Source: Cheilinus undulatus (Eukaryota; Chordata; Actinopteri; Labriformes; Labridae). Taken from it: a DNA stretch of 64,000 nt. The notes beneath the pieces are model-generated. The model did not search any database, was not told the DNA's origin, and saw only the letters and a program-made list of their open reading frames with translations. The stretch lies in the NCBI RefSeq assembly GCF_018320785.1, contig NC_054877.1, positions 38,524,151 to 38,588,150 of the forward strand. Direction: 5' to 3'. Position numbers and translations under genes: made by a program. This document shows, one piece after another, positions 22,595-33,929 of this stretch (its first letter is position 1; each line of letters starts with the position of its first letter).

Positions 22595-23600
22595 ATGGGA
22601 AACTTTATATGCCCTGTTACCTCTCCACTGGCCTCTGTAGCTCGAGACATCTGCCCTTTCCCAGACTACAACCTCAGTCCTCTCTTCACTAACATGCTGT
22701 CCATCAACTCTTCACGTCACCTGAGGGACCACTACACAGAAGTTCAGTCCTCCCTGAACCCCAAACAGCTGGAGGACTTCACCCAGAACCTGAGGAGAAC
22801 CTTTGGCAGGGAGGGCAGGGTCTCTTATGGCGGGGTGGGGGTGGTGGCTCTGTCCCTGGCTGTGCTGTTTGACACCCTGGCTAAACAGGCAAGAGGAGAG
22901 TGGGTGCCAGACTCAGGACCCATCCCAGGTTTATTCTTCAAAGATCTAGGGGGGTACTACCCACCACATGTCTACACAACAAGTCAGTACCTGAGGCTGG
23001 TTCCTCACGCTGCTAACAACCCTGACAGGATGAGAAAGCTGACAGAGAGGTAGGCAGAACAAATATGCCTCTGTGAAAAAATTCACAATGATAGATTTCA
23101 TGCAGTGTGATGTGATTTTATTGTTTGATTTCTCACAAAGATACTTGAAGAAGATGAAAATTGAAGACCAAGCACTGGCAAAATCTGGACTTGACCAAGA
23201 ACTTCTTCTTGAAGACATCTCTGTACTAAATGTGCTTGTAAGTGTGGTGTTGGCATTGGACGCAAAGAAAATCTACTTGCACATTAACGGCACTGATAGT
23301 GATGAGCTGATAAGCAGTTCTTCTTTAAAGGATCCAAATGTCACCTTCAGTTTAAATTGTGACATAAAGACAGCCGACCAACAATTTTTGGCTGAAGTGC
23401 AAAAATCTGACATTCACATCCAAGAGGCGTTTAAAGAACTTGTGACAGATCAACAAGAGTCATTACTGTTGCAGGTAGCTAAGACAGATATTTCAAGTGA
23501 ATTTTTCAACTTTTTGTTATGTTCAAAACAAACTGATACCAATATCCAAAGAGTAGACTTTGACCTGAAGGCCAATGCATTGGGAACATGGAGAGAGTAG
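22595..23600 (+). CDS. Unrecognised two-exon family, copy B (304 aa)
   Basis: The exons are 22595-23049 and 23141-23600, with a 91-bp intron, donor AG|GTAGGC and acceptor CACAAAG|A. The protein begins MGNFICP and keeps the family core ARDICPFPDY, a hydrophobic run GVGVVALSLAVLF, and GPIPGLFF. Exon 1 matches copy A almost base for base across about 175 bases near 22770-22940. Exon 2 is diverged, with anchors FSLNCD, EVQKSD and DFDLKANALGTW still visible. It lacks the basic insert of copy A and is rich in leucine, aspartate and glutamate. No signal peptide. Function unknown. The frame is open throughout. Confidence 0.82.
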
Positions 23601-23873
23601 TTAACAATATAGCATTAGCTAGAACATGCAGATGCCGTTTGATGGATCTTTTCAATTCATTAAGGAATATTTTTTTATTGTTTTTCCATTTGTAAACATG
23701 CTAGGTATTTGAGCTTGTGTAACTTTGTCAAGTTTCATGATTCATTTCTTTCAACAGTTGCAGTGTTGAAAATCAAGTGTTGACTTAAAATCTTAGTGGT
23801 ATTTAGATTTCAAGACTATGTACTATATTACTACTTGAGTGTAATTCTCATCTGTACTTCAAGACTTTGTATC

Positions 23874-23879
23874 AATAAA
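23874..23879 (+). terminator. Poly(A) signal of copy B
   Basis: AATAAA about 270 bases after the stop codon of copy B, the first good match downstream. Confidence 0.5.
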
Positions 23880-25348
23880 TTTAAATTTGATTCCATGACC
23901 TCTCCATTGTGTGTCTGGGTAAAAGTTTAAGTCAGAAATAAAACAAATACTACAAGTCTGTATTTTGTTTCCAAACTTGTTTGAATGTCAAAAACCACAT
24001 GTCAATATCGATTTTAATGCACTTACTGTAGTGTTTAACCCCTTTAAGCCTGTGGGAGCGCCGCCACTCTCATTTGCATCTTTATTTTTAACTGGGAGTA
24101 AAGTCACAACCAAACGAAATAGAGCAATAATTCTTTTTGCATATAAAACCCAGAGAAGTAACACTAACATATCACACATTCAGTGAGTCCCGGAGTTCTG
24201 TTGTTTCCAGAAATATCCTTCCTTCTTTTGCAAAAATGTAGGAAAAAGTGCACAATTTCAGTCGTTCACTGCACTTCCTACTTTAAGTGAACATTGACGT
24301 TTGTCTGCATGAATTGCGTTTCTTCTTAAAAGTCAGGAGTTGCACTTGTTATTCTGCAAACTTTTGTATGCTCAAAGGTATCTGACACACTTAGAGATTT
24401 GACTGCACTACTGTAACAGTTTATTCACTTTTAAACATGCTATCTTTTTACAAATTGAGCACAATTTCATTTTATTTTCACTTTTTCCACCATTTATAAA
24501 GATGTGTTTTTAAAAAATAAAGTTATGAACACATTCAAAACACATTTTTTTTTTTTTTTTTTTTTTTTTTTTGTGGTTTGAAATGATCTTGTGCATAATA
24601 TACAATCACAATCCAGGTGAGGGATATAGCTATGATAGCTGTGGGTTTTTTTGCATTCAAATTTAGGTTCTTAGGGTTGTATTGATGAAGCAATTCAAAG
24701 ACTCCAAAAAAATGGCACTACAGCGTGTAAAAATATAAAGATATGCTCTTGCGGACTTGTCCTGTGGTAGAAAATAAAAGGTTAAGATTATGTTCAGTTT
24801 AGGCATTTTTTTTTTAATAAAGACAAAATTGGTCAGACTTGTCCATGAACTTCAGTCATTAGTGTCACTGAATTCTTTCACACATCATTGTAAGGCTGGG
24901 TATTTAACACAGCCTCATTATGAGAGACCCCTATCAGGATGCAGAGGCCACAATAATATACACACAATAAAATTATACTGTTATTTAGACAAGAAATATG
25001 TCACATACAGATTTCCTTCAGCACATGTTCCTTATAATAGAGACCGACAGCAAAAGCCAAGTCCAATATTCACTTTTTTATGCTGTTAAACCTTCCTAAA
25101 ATTCTCCCACAGTTTACGGTATAGCTCTAGGTGTTTGAAAAGCACACGGCAAAAGAAAACGGTCAGACCAAAAACTTATACATGCTTCTACAAGTCCAGC
25201 AAGCAGAGTAAGACACTACTCACTCCTCTCACCCACTCACATTCAATCCTTTTACAAAATGCATCAAAATTCAAAATGGAAGAAGACATTAAAAAAATAA
25301 CCTGGACATTATTTTACAGGAGCTCTAGAAGGGCTGCTGTAACTGGAA
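23880..25348. other. Intergenic; poly(T) run
   Basis: No exon recognised. A run of about 27 T lies at 24546-24572. The rest is AT-rich with no defined repeat ends. Confidence 0.5.
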
Positions 25349-25470
25349 GTGTATTTGTACTATTTTATCCAAGTATTCTGTGTGGAAACACAACACTTCT
25401 GTTAGAGCAGCACAGTTCAGCTTTAAAATGCAACAGGTAATCAAAGAAACAGATTGAAAATCAGGGGTGT
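25349..25470 (+). repeat. Second copy of the palindrome-loop sequence
   Basis: Matches 18950-19085 with moderate identity, sharing GTGTATTT, TACTATTTTATC and a 20-base GTTAGAGCAGCACAGTTCAG. It continues with similarity into the start of the right arm, then diverges. It is a single copy here, with no inverted partner. Confidence 0.6.
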
Positions 25471-25794
25471 TTAATGGGTATTTAGGGCCTGGTATTTTAT
25501 GATACCACAACAACTCTATACTAACAACTAATGCTAATTCTGAAACAGGTCTCGAATACACCTTAGCAACATCTTGTCTGGTGATCTGTGCATGAACTTT
25601 TTAAATCCTGCCATCATGGCTGGGAATGGTTTCCACAACATCCATGGACTGGTCATTCCTTTTGTGTGTCATTCAGAAGAACTAAATTTCTGGTGTCGAC
25701 TCAGCATTTCTTATCTCTACAGTGTGACTGGACGCATTTTTCCTTATGACCAAAAATACAGAAAATTTTTGTATTCCTTGTTAAAGACCCTGTA

Positions 25795-26345
25795 AAGTGA
25801 AATCCATTATTTGTGTCTGAACACACTAGATATGTTGGAATATGGTTGCTGTAAACATGTGAAAACACTGACATCTACAGGTGACTGGATTTTGGATTTA
25901 GACCGTTAGAAAGTTTTTCACCTCTTTCCTGGCTGGGTTTCATGTGGGTGGTGTTGTGGCAATTTTTCTATGCTGCTGATGAGAAAAGAAACAGAGATGT
26001 CTGCCGGCTGACAAATAGGTTTTATTCCTTGCAAGGAAGGTAAATCTCTCTCACACACACACGAGCGGTCAGCATGCAGAATGACCCAGAACATGGGGAG
26101 ACTAAAACATTTATCAATCGAGGGATCAAATTTCTCCTGAGTGGGCGTGGCCTCAGCTCATTGAACAGACACGCCCACAACATCCTGCAGCAGATTTTAC
26201 TGCCTCATTTTTCATGATTTTGAAGCTTAATTTTATAAACCTTAAGATGTTTGATTTGGCTGAAATTTGACCTGGCGGTTCACAACACAGTGACCTGTCA
26301 TACAATAAAATGTAAATACAGATTTATTTTCACCTTACAGGGTCT
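25795..26345. mobile_element. TTAA-target MITE, second copy, 551 bp
   Basis: Flanked by TTAA at 25791-25794 and 26346-26349. The ends AGACCCTGTAAAGTGAAA and, inverted, AGACCCTGTAAGGTGAAA match at 17 of 18 bases. The body matches the copy at 11619-12274 at both ends, including GATATGTTGGAATATGGTTG and CTGAGTGGGCGTGGC. The middle differs, with a segment near 25940-26100 absent from the other copy. Confidence 0.8.
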
Positions 26346-26608
26346 TTAACAAATAACTCACATTTGCATGTATTTCCTTTTCAAAACTGTAGGATTGTGA
26401 TTTTAACATTACTGCATCTCCTAACATTCTCACCCGTACTATTCTTAACAAACACTGCAAAACTACACGAAGAAAACCAGGGTAAATGCAGAACATCTGA
26501 TATTAGATTTAATACATTTTAAGACCTTTTTCAAGACCCTCTTCATGCTTTCTTATCTTACTGTAGCATTCAAATTAAGCTTTCTTAGAGAATTTCAAAT
26601 GTCTACAG

Positions 26609-27258
26609 CAGGGCTCTTCAATTGGGCAAATTTCAAAATCAAGAAATGTAGCTGGGCCGGACATGTTCGCTACCTAGTAAGCAGCTGGTAATGTCAAATT
26701 TGGAACCAATACAGATCAGTTTGATGACAAATATGCACTTTTTATTCATAGTCTCCCTTTTAAATTTAGCAGCATGACAAAGGCACATCAAAAAGTGCTT
26801 AAAAACACAACAACAGAGCTGTGTTTGAACATAAACTGAGGTGATAGAAATGTTTTTTTCACTTGAATGAAAATAAAACAAATAGAATGAAAAAATAAAC
26901 TGAAATTCTGTAAATTATCATTTTGGTCTCATCTTACCCAGGCATGTCTTAAAGTGCATAAAAACTAACTTTGCACAGTTGTGGGTAACGTTGAAAAGGA
27001 CATATTTTTTTTTGGGAAGGGCTACTTCTGTCAGCATTGCTAGCCATGCTTCATAACAACACAGTGCATTTTAGGTAGACTGTTGCTAGGCTACGCAGCT
27101 GCATTTACAGTTGCATTTACAGTCTGAAATGCTGTGGGAATTTATGAAAACTTGCGAAACACATTGCCCTCTGCATCTCTGGCATGACCACAGGCTGGGC
27201 CACTTGGGGTTGGTTCTGGGCCGCATTTGGCCCCTGGGCTGCTAATTGAATAGGCCTG
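26609..27258. mobile_element. Non-autonomous hAT element, 650 bp
   Basis: The left end CAGGGCTCTTCAATT and inverted right end CAGGCCTATTCAATT match at 13 of 15 bases. The flanks GTCTACAG (26601-26608) and GACTGCAG (27259-27266) agree at 6 of 8, an aged target duplication. Near the right end lies GGGCCGCATTTGGCCC, a phrase common in fish hAT elements. No transposase. Confidence 0.7.
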
Positions 27259-27514
27259 GACTGCAGTCTCAAAGTACCTTCTAACAAATTTTGCACTTCA
27301 GCTAAAACTACAAAGTAAAACATCTGACAGTTAGGGAAAAATAGCAAGTTATTATTGCTCATTTTGGAATTTTTCTAATATTCTTTAATGGAGATTTTGA
27401 AAAAAGCACAGAAATTCACAAAATGGGGTCACACAAATAAACTGAAAAAGATACAGAGAAACACAGAAAGCAAATAGACAGGGAGCATTCAGATGCAGGG
27501 AGACAGGTGTGGCA

Positions 27515-27660
27515 CATGAGACACAGGTGAGGGCAAATGAGACAGGTGAGGGCAAATGAGACAGGTGAGGGCAAATGAGACAGGTGAGGGCAAATGAGAC
27601 ACAGGTGAGGGCAAATGAGACACAGGTGAAGGCAAATGAGACACAGGTGAAGGCAATCAA
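27515..27660. repeat. Minisatellite, 19/21-bp unit, about 7 copies
   Basis: Units GCAAATGAGACAGGTGAGG (19 bases) and a 21-base variant with an extra AC repeat head to tail. An array with units of 21 bases stays open in one frame on both strands, giving repeats like VRANETQ, which explains the spurious open frames here. Confidence 0.85.
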
Positions 27661-27872
27661 GGAAGCTGGAAAAATACCAGGGCAGGAAGAAAACCAGCGA
27701 TCACACACAAGGAAGGAAAACTACAAAATAAAACTTGAAACAGTGAAGAGAAAACTGGAGGAAAGGAAAAAACCCCCACAAAGGAATAGAACAAGAGAAC
27801 ACCTGACTAGAAACTAAACTGGGAAACGCTCAATGACTAGGACACACAGAAGGTTGAAACAAAAAAACAGAG

Positions 27873-28390
27873 CTCAGATAAATAAATAATTAGATACATA
27901 AATAATTAATTGTGTCATTGATTATTTAAAATTGGTAATATATAAATAAATAAATAATTTATGAAATATATAAATAATTAAACAAATGTTTAACTAATTA
28001 TTTAAAATATCAATTCATTCTATGTGAAACCACATCTACTTATTCCACTATTTATTTAATTATTTCATGGTTCCTGCTCCAGCAGTGCATCATGAAAAAT
28101 TTTTATCTGTCATCCTCTCCCATCAAACTCAGTGGGCGGGACTAACGCTGATCACAAACCATTGCTTTGGTCTGCTGGGTTGCCAGACTAGGCGGTTTCC
28201 CGCCAAACAAACAAACAAACAAACAAACATGGCAGCAATCATTGCCACAATTAATTATTTAATTACACATGCATTTGATTAATTAAATAATTATATATTT
28301 ATTTATATATTTGTTGATTTATTTCCAATATTAAATAATTGATGACACATTTAATTATTTAATTAATTAAATATTTATATATTTCATTTT
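27873..28390. mobile_element. AT-rich foldback MITE-like element
   Basis: Left and right parts, each over 100 bases, are inverted copies rich in AAATAATTAA. For example AATTGTGTCATTGATTATTT on the left pairs with the inverse of a similar right-hand stretch near 28330-28355. The centre is GC-richer, with GGGCGGGACTAACG and an AAAC microsatellite. No coding sequence. Confidence 0.6.
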
Positions 28391-28539
28391 AGCACTTTTA
28401 GTCCTCCATAGGCTCTGACGTGATTTTGAGCAGTAAAATCATCGCCTTGACACCACACACTCGAAGATCATTCAGACAAATAATAGCTTATTATCTGAAT
28501 ATAGGGCTTCTACTCAGGACAAACCCCCACGATTGTTGG

Positions 28540-29415
28540 GGGAGGCAAAACCCCTTTTTACCAATTTTTATGCCTGTTTTTGCCACTTTAACCCTTAGAT
28601 GTCCACTAGCTATTTTGCCATTTTGTTCATTTTGACAAAATAAATCACTTGGAAAATGTGTACCATGCTCATGTTTGGTAAAATCTTTTTCCACACTACC
28701 TCAACTTTATAAAATGAAAACTACATATCTTAAACTACATATCTGTTTTAGATTTAGGACCTCCAAAATCACAACACCCCACAGATTTTTTTAAAATTGT
28801 TATTTAAAACAATATATTGTCATTCTGAAAAAAGAAATTACAATATGCTTAAATTATGAAAAAATACCAGCCCCAGTCCTGTACAGCATGGTCCATTGTC
28901 CCCTATGCTATGTGTAACATCAGTTTTTATATCAAATTAAAATTATCCTATTTCCTCTTTTACTTGGCCTATTGAAATCAAACAAAAACTGAAAAAAAGC
29001 TTAAAGATCATGCTTTCCACACGAAGTGATTGCAATGCAACATGTGGCTTTTTTTTCATGCTGTCATGTGACAAAAGTAGTACATGATGAAATCACGCTG
29101 GCGTGATCATGGACCCTTAAGAGTTACTATTTGCCTCCTTTTTGCAAATTTTATCTTATTTTTGCCACTTTTAATCTAGTTTTGCTACTTTTAAGATCCA
29201 AATTTTCCACCAATTTTGCCATTTTTAAGCCATTTCAGTTCTATTTATAAGAAAAGAGATTTACATTTTTAAGATGGCTATATACTATGGCAAATACTTG
29301 TTGTCTTGATAAGATTTATTATTTAGGTAAAAACTGAAATGTGGATTTAAGTTTACAATGGGCCATGATTTTGTTGACTCCATGGGCCCTTAAAAACTTT
29401 TATGGACTGCCTTGT
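28540..29415 (-). mobile_element. Composite repeat (family R), copy 3, partial
   Basis: Pieces of the internal array (TTTTTGCCACTTT) lie at about 28570-28625 and 29130-29245, and the conserved left flank at 29250-29415. Here the flank has an intact TTAA at 29269-29272, the empty site for the MITE found in copy 2. The segment between the two array pieces is unrelated and may be another insertion. Confidence 0.6.
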
Positions 29416-29744
29416 CTGCACATGACTTTTCTTGAATGTGCATGGCTGTGTTCAACCACCTTCAGGTTTAGTGGGGGTCCCTGGTTTCTGGCACCTTCAT
29501 TCTGGGGCTCGGGCTGAAAAGTTTGAGAAGCCCTAGTCTAGTCAATATCAACATTGGATAGCATGGCTTTTGAAATTACAACAAAAAAATAGATATGAAA
29601 CAACTTTTACTGTCTAAAACTAAACTACAATTTTTTCCCACTAAATCTAGAATCAAACATTTGAACTGACTAAAATGTCACAAAAACTAAAAAGCTTTTA
29701 AATTTACAAAGTCAGAAGTTCAAAATGCCAAAACAAACACTGCA
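29416..29744. other. Repeat flank then unrecognised intergenic DNA
   Basis: 29415-29535 repeats the flank seen at 12491-12612. The remainder before the copy C promoter block has no recognised content. Confidence 0.5.
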
Positions 29745-30095
29745 AGGACAAATAGTTCAGCCTGACTGCACATGTTGACCGCAATGATATCGTCACAAGG
29801 AAATTACCAGTGGATGTCATAAGCACACATGTTCCTGTAGGTGATTTGTAATTTAGGTTTTTACACACTCATTAAGTGTGTGTTTTGAGGAAAATCCAAC
29901 ATTGCTGCAACACACTGAGTCAGACAGAGCTGCATGCTGGGGAAGCAGGTCAATGATTATTGACAGATTTGACATCATTAACTCACTGTGAATTTATTCA
30001 GGAGGTTTGGGGCCCGATAGACACAGGCACATGGAGCAAAGTTGTGTGGCTCATCTGATTTTTATTTTTGAATTTGTAACTCACAAACTCTCGGG
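29745..30095 (+). promoter_or_regulatory. Promoter block of copy C, shared with copy D
   Basis: About 340 bases match 33578-33929 at roughly 85-90 percent by eye. The match includes TGCTGCAACACACTGAGTCA with an AP-1-type TGAGTCA at 29916-29922, then GGGGAAGCAGGT and GTGAATTTATT, a possible weak TATA region. A shorter match (GGGGAAGCGGGTGAATAATT) is present before copy B, so the block is older than the C/D split. Core promoter position is inferred. Confidence 0.5.
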
Positions 30096-31116
30096 ATGGG
30101 GAACAATTTTTGCCCTGCTGATGACTTATCCCCCCTCTCCTCAATAGCTCGAGATGTCTGCCCTTTCCCAGACTACACCCCCAGTCCCCTTTTTACCAAC
30201 ATGCTGTCCATCAACTCTTCACTTCACCTGAGGGACCACTACACGGCAGTCCAGTCCTCCCTGAACCCCGAACAGCTGGAGGACTTCACCCAGAGCCTGA
30301 GGAGAACCTTTGGCAGGGAGGGCAGGGTCTCTTATGGCGGGGTGGGGGTGGTGGCTCTGTCCCTGGCTTTACTGTTTGACATCCTGGCTAAAGAGGCAAG
30401 AGGAGGATGGGTGCCAGACTCAGGGCCCATCCCAGGTTTATTCTTCAAAGATCCAAGAGGGTTCTACCCACCACATGTCTACACGATCAGCGAGTACCTG
30501 AGGCTGGTTCCTCATATTGCTAACAACCCTGACAGGATGAGAGAGGAGACAGAGAGGTAGGTACTGCATCATGCAGCTCATCACATGTGCTTTTTGCAAA
30601 ATATGTGAACTCTGTGTCAACAGTTCCTGTTTTTTACCTCCTAGGTACATGAAGCGGTTAACAGCTGATGAAGACTCACTGGAGACCTTGAATGAAAAGG
30701 ATCTGCTACTGATGTATGAAGACGTCGTTCTACGAAACAGACTTCTGGCTAAATGGTTTGGAGTCAGTCTGAACATTCACCTCCTCCGTTTGACAAATGG
30801 CACAGCTAACGATCTGGTCAAATGGCCAAATGGCAATCAACTGACTGTTCTCACCCACAATCTCAACTGTGATCTGGAAACAGCTGACAAGGAACTGAAG
30901 GCTCGAGTCGAAAGATCTGACGACCTCACGCAAGAAGCTTTTAGAAGATACATGACCAACGGAAGGCCGTGGCCGCTCCAGGTGGCCGGGCTGGAATGGG
31001 TGAACACCAGGTTTTTTCTGGCGTGTGAAATTGGAGACAGAGATCATGATACAAAGATTGCACAAAGGGAAGATTTTGACCTGAAGGCGAACACACTTGG
31101 GAAATGGAAAGAGTAG
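30096..31116 (+). CDS. Unrecognised two-exon family, copy C (310 aa)
   Basis: The exons are 30096-30556 and 30645-31116, with an 88-bp intron, donor AG|GTAGGT and acceptor CTAG|G. The N-terminus is MGNNFCP, then ARDVCPFPDY and the shared exon-1 core ending RMREETER. Exon 2 includes LNIHLLRLTNG, NLNCDLETADKELKARVE and DFDLKANTLGKWKE. It is close to copy D and diverged from A and B. The exon-1 hydrophobic run is the only candidate membrane segment. No signal peptide. The frame is intact and the promoter block is shared with D. Function unknown. Confidence 0.82.
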
Positions 31117-31400
31117 TTCACTGGGGTGATGTATAAACATATACTCAAAGAAAATGATGTCCTTATGCAGCCACTATAGGAAAAAAAGTCTGCTCTATGG
31201 TTTGAATGTCTGATATTTCTTTTTTGTTTGGCCATTTCTGATCATGTTCTTTGCCTATTGTGTACTTTCTGTCCTGTCTGCATGTAATAATTGAAGTGTT
31301 GAAATTTGCAGTATCCTTGTTGTGTTGTTATTGTGTTCCCCATGTCATAGAAACATACTGTAATTGTACAGTTTTGGCTGAATTAAACTTTTGATAAATT

Positions 31401-31406
31401 AATAAA
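31401..31406 (+). terminator. Poly(A) signal of copy C
   Basis: AATAAA about 285 bases after the stop codon of copy C. Confidence 0.5.
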
Positions 31407-31450
31407 TAATACGTTTGATGGTGATTTTTTTTCTGTGTTTTGATACTTAA

Positions 31451-31655
31451 AGCCTTTGTAAAGAAAAATAAGACATATTGGAATAAAGTTGCTGTATACA
31501 CTAGAAAAAGACTGAGAGATACATATGACTGAGTTTTGGATTTAGACTGTTAGAAAGTCTTTTTTTTTTTTTTTTTTTTAACCTCTTTGGAGCTTTTTGG
31601 GAAGGGCAAAATGTAGAGCTCTGATGCACATGAGCTGCAAATGCATCACCCTATC
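31451..31655. mobile_element. TTAA-target MITE, 5' half only
   Basis: After TTAA at 31447-31450 the sequence AGCCTTTGTAAAG and the body phrases TTGGAATAAAGTTGCTG and TTTTGGATTTAGACTGTTAG match the other two MITE copies. It breaks off at a long T run and then a family R element, so the right end is missing. Confidence 0.6.
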
Positions 31656-31661
31656 CCACTA

Positions 31662-32225
31662 ACAAGGCCGCCCACAAGGCGGGATGGGGGAGGGATTTTT
31701 TGGGGCCCAGCCCTCATGAAAGTTAGGAAAATAAAGGTCAAATGTAAAGTTACGCTATGACCTTATTTTAGTTTAAACCTGAATAATAACGGCTCCCAAC
31801 TTAGCCACATTTTCTTAAATGTATTTATGCTGTACAACAATAAAGCCTTTTAAAATGTAAATCCCTTCTCTTCAAACAGAATGAACATTTTCTGTAATGT
31901 TAAAAATGTTGATGGGCACATTGGAAGTAATGTCAGACTTCATAGCTCTGCCATAATCTGCACAAATGTGCAAAAAAGAGCAGCAGAATAGGGTGGAAAG
32001 TGGCAAAAAGTGACAGAAATTGGGAAAAAGTGGCATAAAGAGGTTGCAAGAGGAGAAAAACTGGAGAAAAACAATCAAAATGGGCAAAGAGCGGCAAAAA
32101 TGGGGAAAGGTGGCAAAAAGAGGTGGAAAAAATGGAGGATTGAAAAATGGAAATTATGTGGCCAAGATTGGTTAAAAATTGTAAAAAAAAAAAAAAAAAA
32201 AAAAAAAGATGGAAAGTGTCAAAAA
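31662..32225 (+). mobile_element. Composite repeat (family R), copy 4, right end missing
   Basis: Starts GGCCGCCCACAAGG, keeps the left flank (GGGGCCCAGCC), and enters an array of AAAGTGGCAAAAAG units at about 31975. It ends in a run of about 23 A near 32185. The right-end block seen in copies 1 and 7 is absent. Confidence 0.6.
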
Positions 32226-32875
32226 GAAGTTCCAACACTGGCCTGAAAGGATGTGAGGTAGTGCAAGGCAGGAAATGACATTTCTGAATGAGATTGAAAA
32301 AAAAAACTATAACAATAAAAAAACAAAAGCCATCAGATTATACATACATTCATTTGGTACCAACTTCTGCTGTCTTCTTTTTGACAAAAAAAAAAAAAAA
32401 AAAAATGACTGAGGTCCAGACTTTGGTGACCTCAAAGCCTTGAAAGTGAGCCAGCATTTGGATGAATTATATTCTGCAATCATGCATGTTGGGAAGTTGA
32501 GAGGTGCTCGTACGACAGAGCTGCTGTATACGTTAAAATGAGGTTATCAGAGTTACTGTGCATAGCTGTTATTTCTCTATGCATTATCCAGTGTTGTAGG
32601 ACTCGGGTCCTGTTTGGGGGGCTCATGACTCAGACTTGGACTCGGACTCTAGCTTTAACTACATCAAGACTTGAGGATGACAAGGAGGACTCAAATGTTT
32701 TTTCCTTAAGACTATTTTATTCTGTAATATTAGTTGTTTTTGTGTGAGAAAATCCCTCATAACCTATCAGTGTCCATGTAACACCCGGTGTGTGCGTTCA
32801 CCTGCATGCGCGTTTACGTGTGTCTAACCAGCTGTCTGTTAAAACAACCAGAGGAAAGAGAGCAGGAGGAGAGAG
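32226..32875. other. Intergenic, nothing recognised
   Basis: Contains A runs and short open frames without family resemblance. Confidence 0.5.
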
Positions 32876-33412
32876 CATCAGGTTTAGGTCAGGGGAGGTC
32901 GGGGGCAACATCCTCTCCTTTTATACCCATGACAGCCAATGAAACAGAGGTATTCTTTGCAGCATGAGATGGTGCATTGTCATGCATGAAAATAATTTTG
33001 CTACAGAAGGCACGGTTCTTCTTTTTGTACCATGCAAGAAAGTGGTCGGTCAGAAACTCCATAGACTTTGCCGGGGTCATTTTCACACCTCCAGGGACCC
33101 TAAAGGGGCCTACCAGCTCTCTACCCATGCTTCGGCCCAAAACATGACTCCGCCCCCTCCTTGCTGACGTCACAGCCTTGTTGGGACATGGTGGCCATAC
33201 ACCAACCATCCACTATCTGGAATGTTCTTCTTAAGTAGTTTTCCTTCAATTGGGCTCTCCTGGCAAACTATCATAGGTGTCTGAGATTGACTTCAGTGAT
33301 CCATAGAGCCCTGAGACACAACACCATCCATGAGTTTAAAGTAAAACAAAAAAAAAGAATGTTTCTGACACTAAAATCCAGTTTGCATAATAATTTGAAA
33401 TGCAGTGTAGAA
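32876..33412 (-). mobile_element. Internally deleted mariner-like element
   Basis: On the minus strand the 5' terminus (ACACTGCATTTCAAATTATT) near 33410 is followed by the same non-coding leader as the mariner at 16578. The leader joins directly to a transposase C-terminal part containing KMTPAKSMEFLTDHFL and IIFMHDNAPSHAAKNT (around the second catalytic Asp). Most of the N-terminal half is missing. The end beyond the catalytic region is also lost. Confidence 0.75.
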
Positions 33413-33577
33413 CACTGTAGTGCACATTGGAAATGAGGTTCCCCTTAAAAGTACTGTATAATTTGAGCACTATTGTAATGATTAAGAGAAAAATGGATGT
33501 TTCCTTGTCTGTACAGAGCTCTTTCCTTGTCCTAGCCTTGTTAGTAAGGCCAGTGATTGGAAATGTCATCACATTTC

Positions 33578-33929
33578 AAGATAAAATAATTCAGCCCGAT
33601 TGCACATTTTGTCCACAATGATGCATGATCAGGAAATTACCAGTGGATGTCATAAGCACACATGTTCCTGTAGGTGTTTTGTAATTTAGGTTTTTACACA
33701 CTCATTAAGTGCGTGCTTTGTGAAACATCAAACATTGCTGCAACACACTGAGTCAGACAGAGCTGCATGCTGGGGAAGCAGGTGAATGATTAATGACAGA
33801 TTAGACGTCATCAGTTCCCTGTGAATTTATTTGGGATGTTCAGGGGATTTCGATAGACACGGGCACACGGAGCAAAGTTGTGTGGCTCATCTGATTTTTA
33901 TTTTTTTGGAGTTAAAATTTCATACAAAG
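33578..33929 (+). promoter_or_regulatory. Promoter block of copy D, shared with copy C
   Basis: Duplicate of the block before copy C. It carries TGAGTCA at 33749-33755 and a CRE-like GACGTCATC near 33805, which is GACATCATT in copy C. The match begins at about AATAATTCAGCCC, setting one edge of the duplication unit. Confidence 0.5.

Noticed and set aside
27385-27817. Overlapping repetitive open frames on both strands (FALTCVS and VRANETQ repeats)
   Set aside because: Explained by a minisatellite with mostly 21-base units, which keeps any frame open.
28588-29120. Possible further TTAA-flanked insertion inside family R copy 3
   Set aside because: TTAA is present on both sides, but the candidate ends (CCCTTAGATG and TGGACCC) are not inverted repeats of each other, so the case is too weak to call.
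33831-33929. Upstream in-frame ATG extending copy D by 33 residues
   Set aside because: The stretch aligns with the untranslated leader of copy C and has no counterpart in the other proteins. The start at 33930 aligns with the family.
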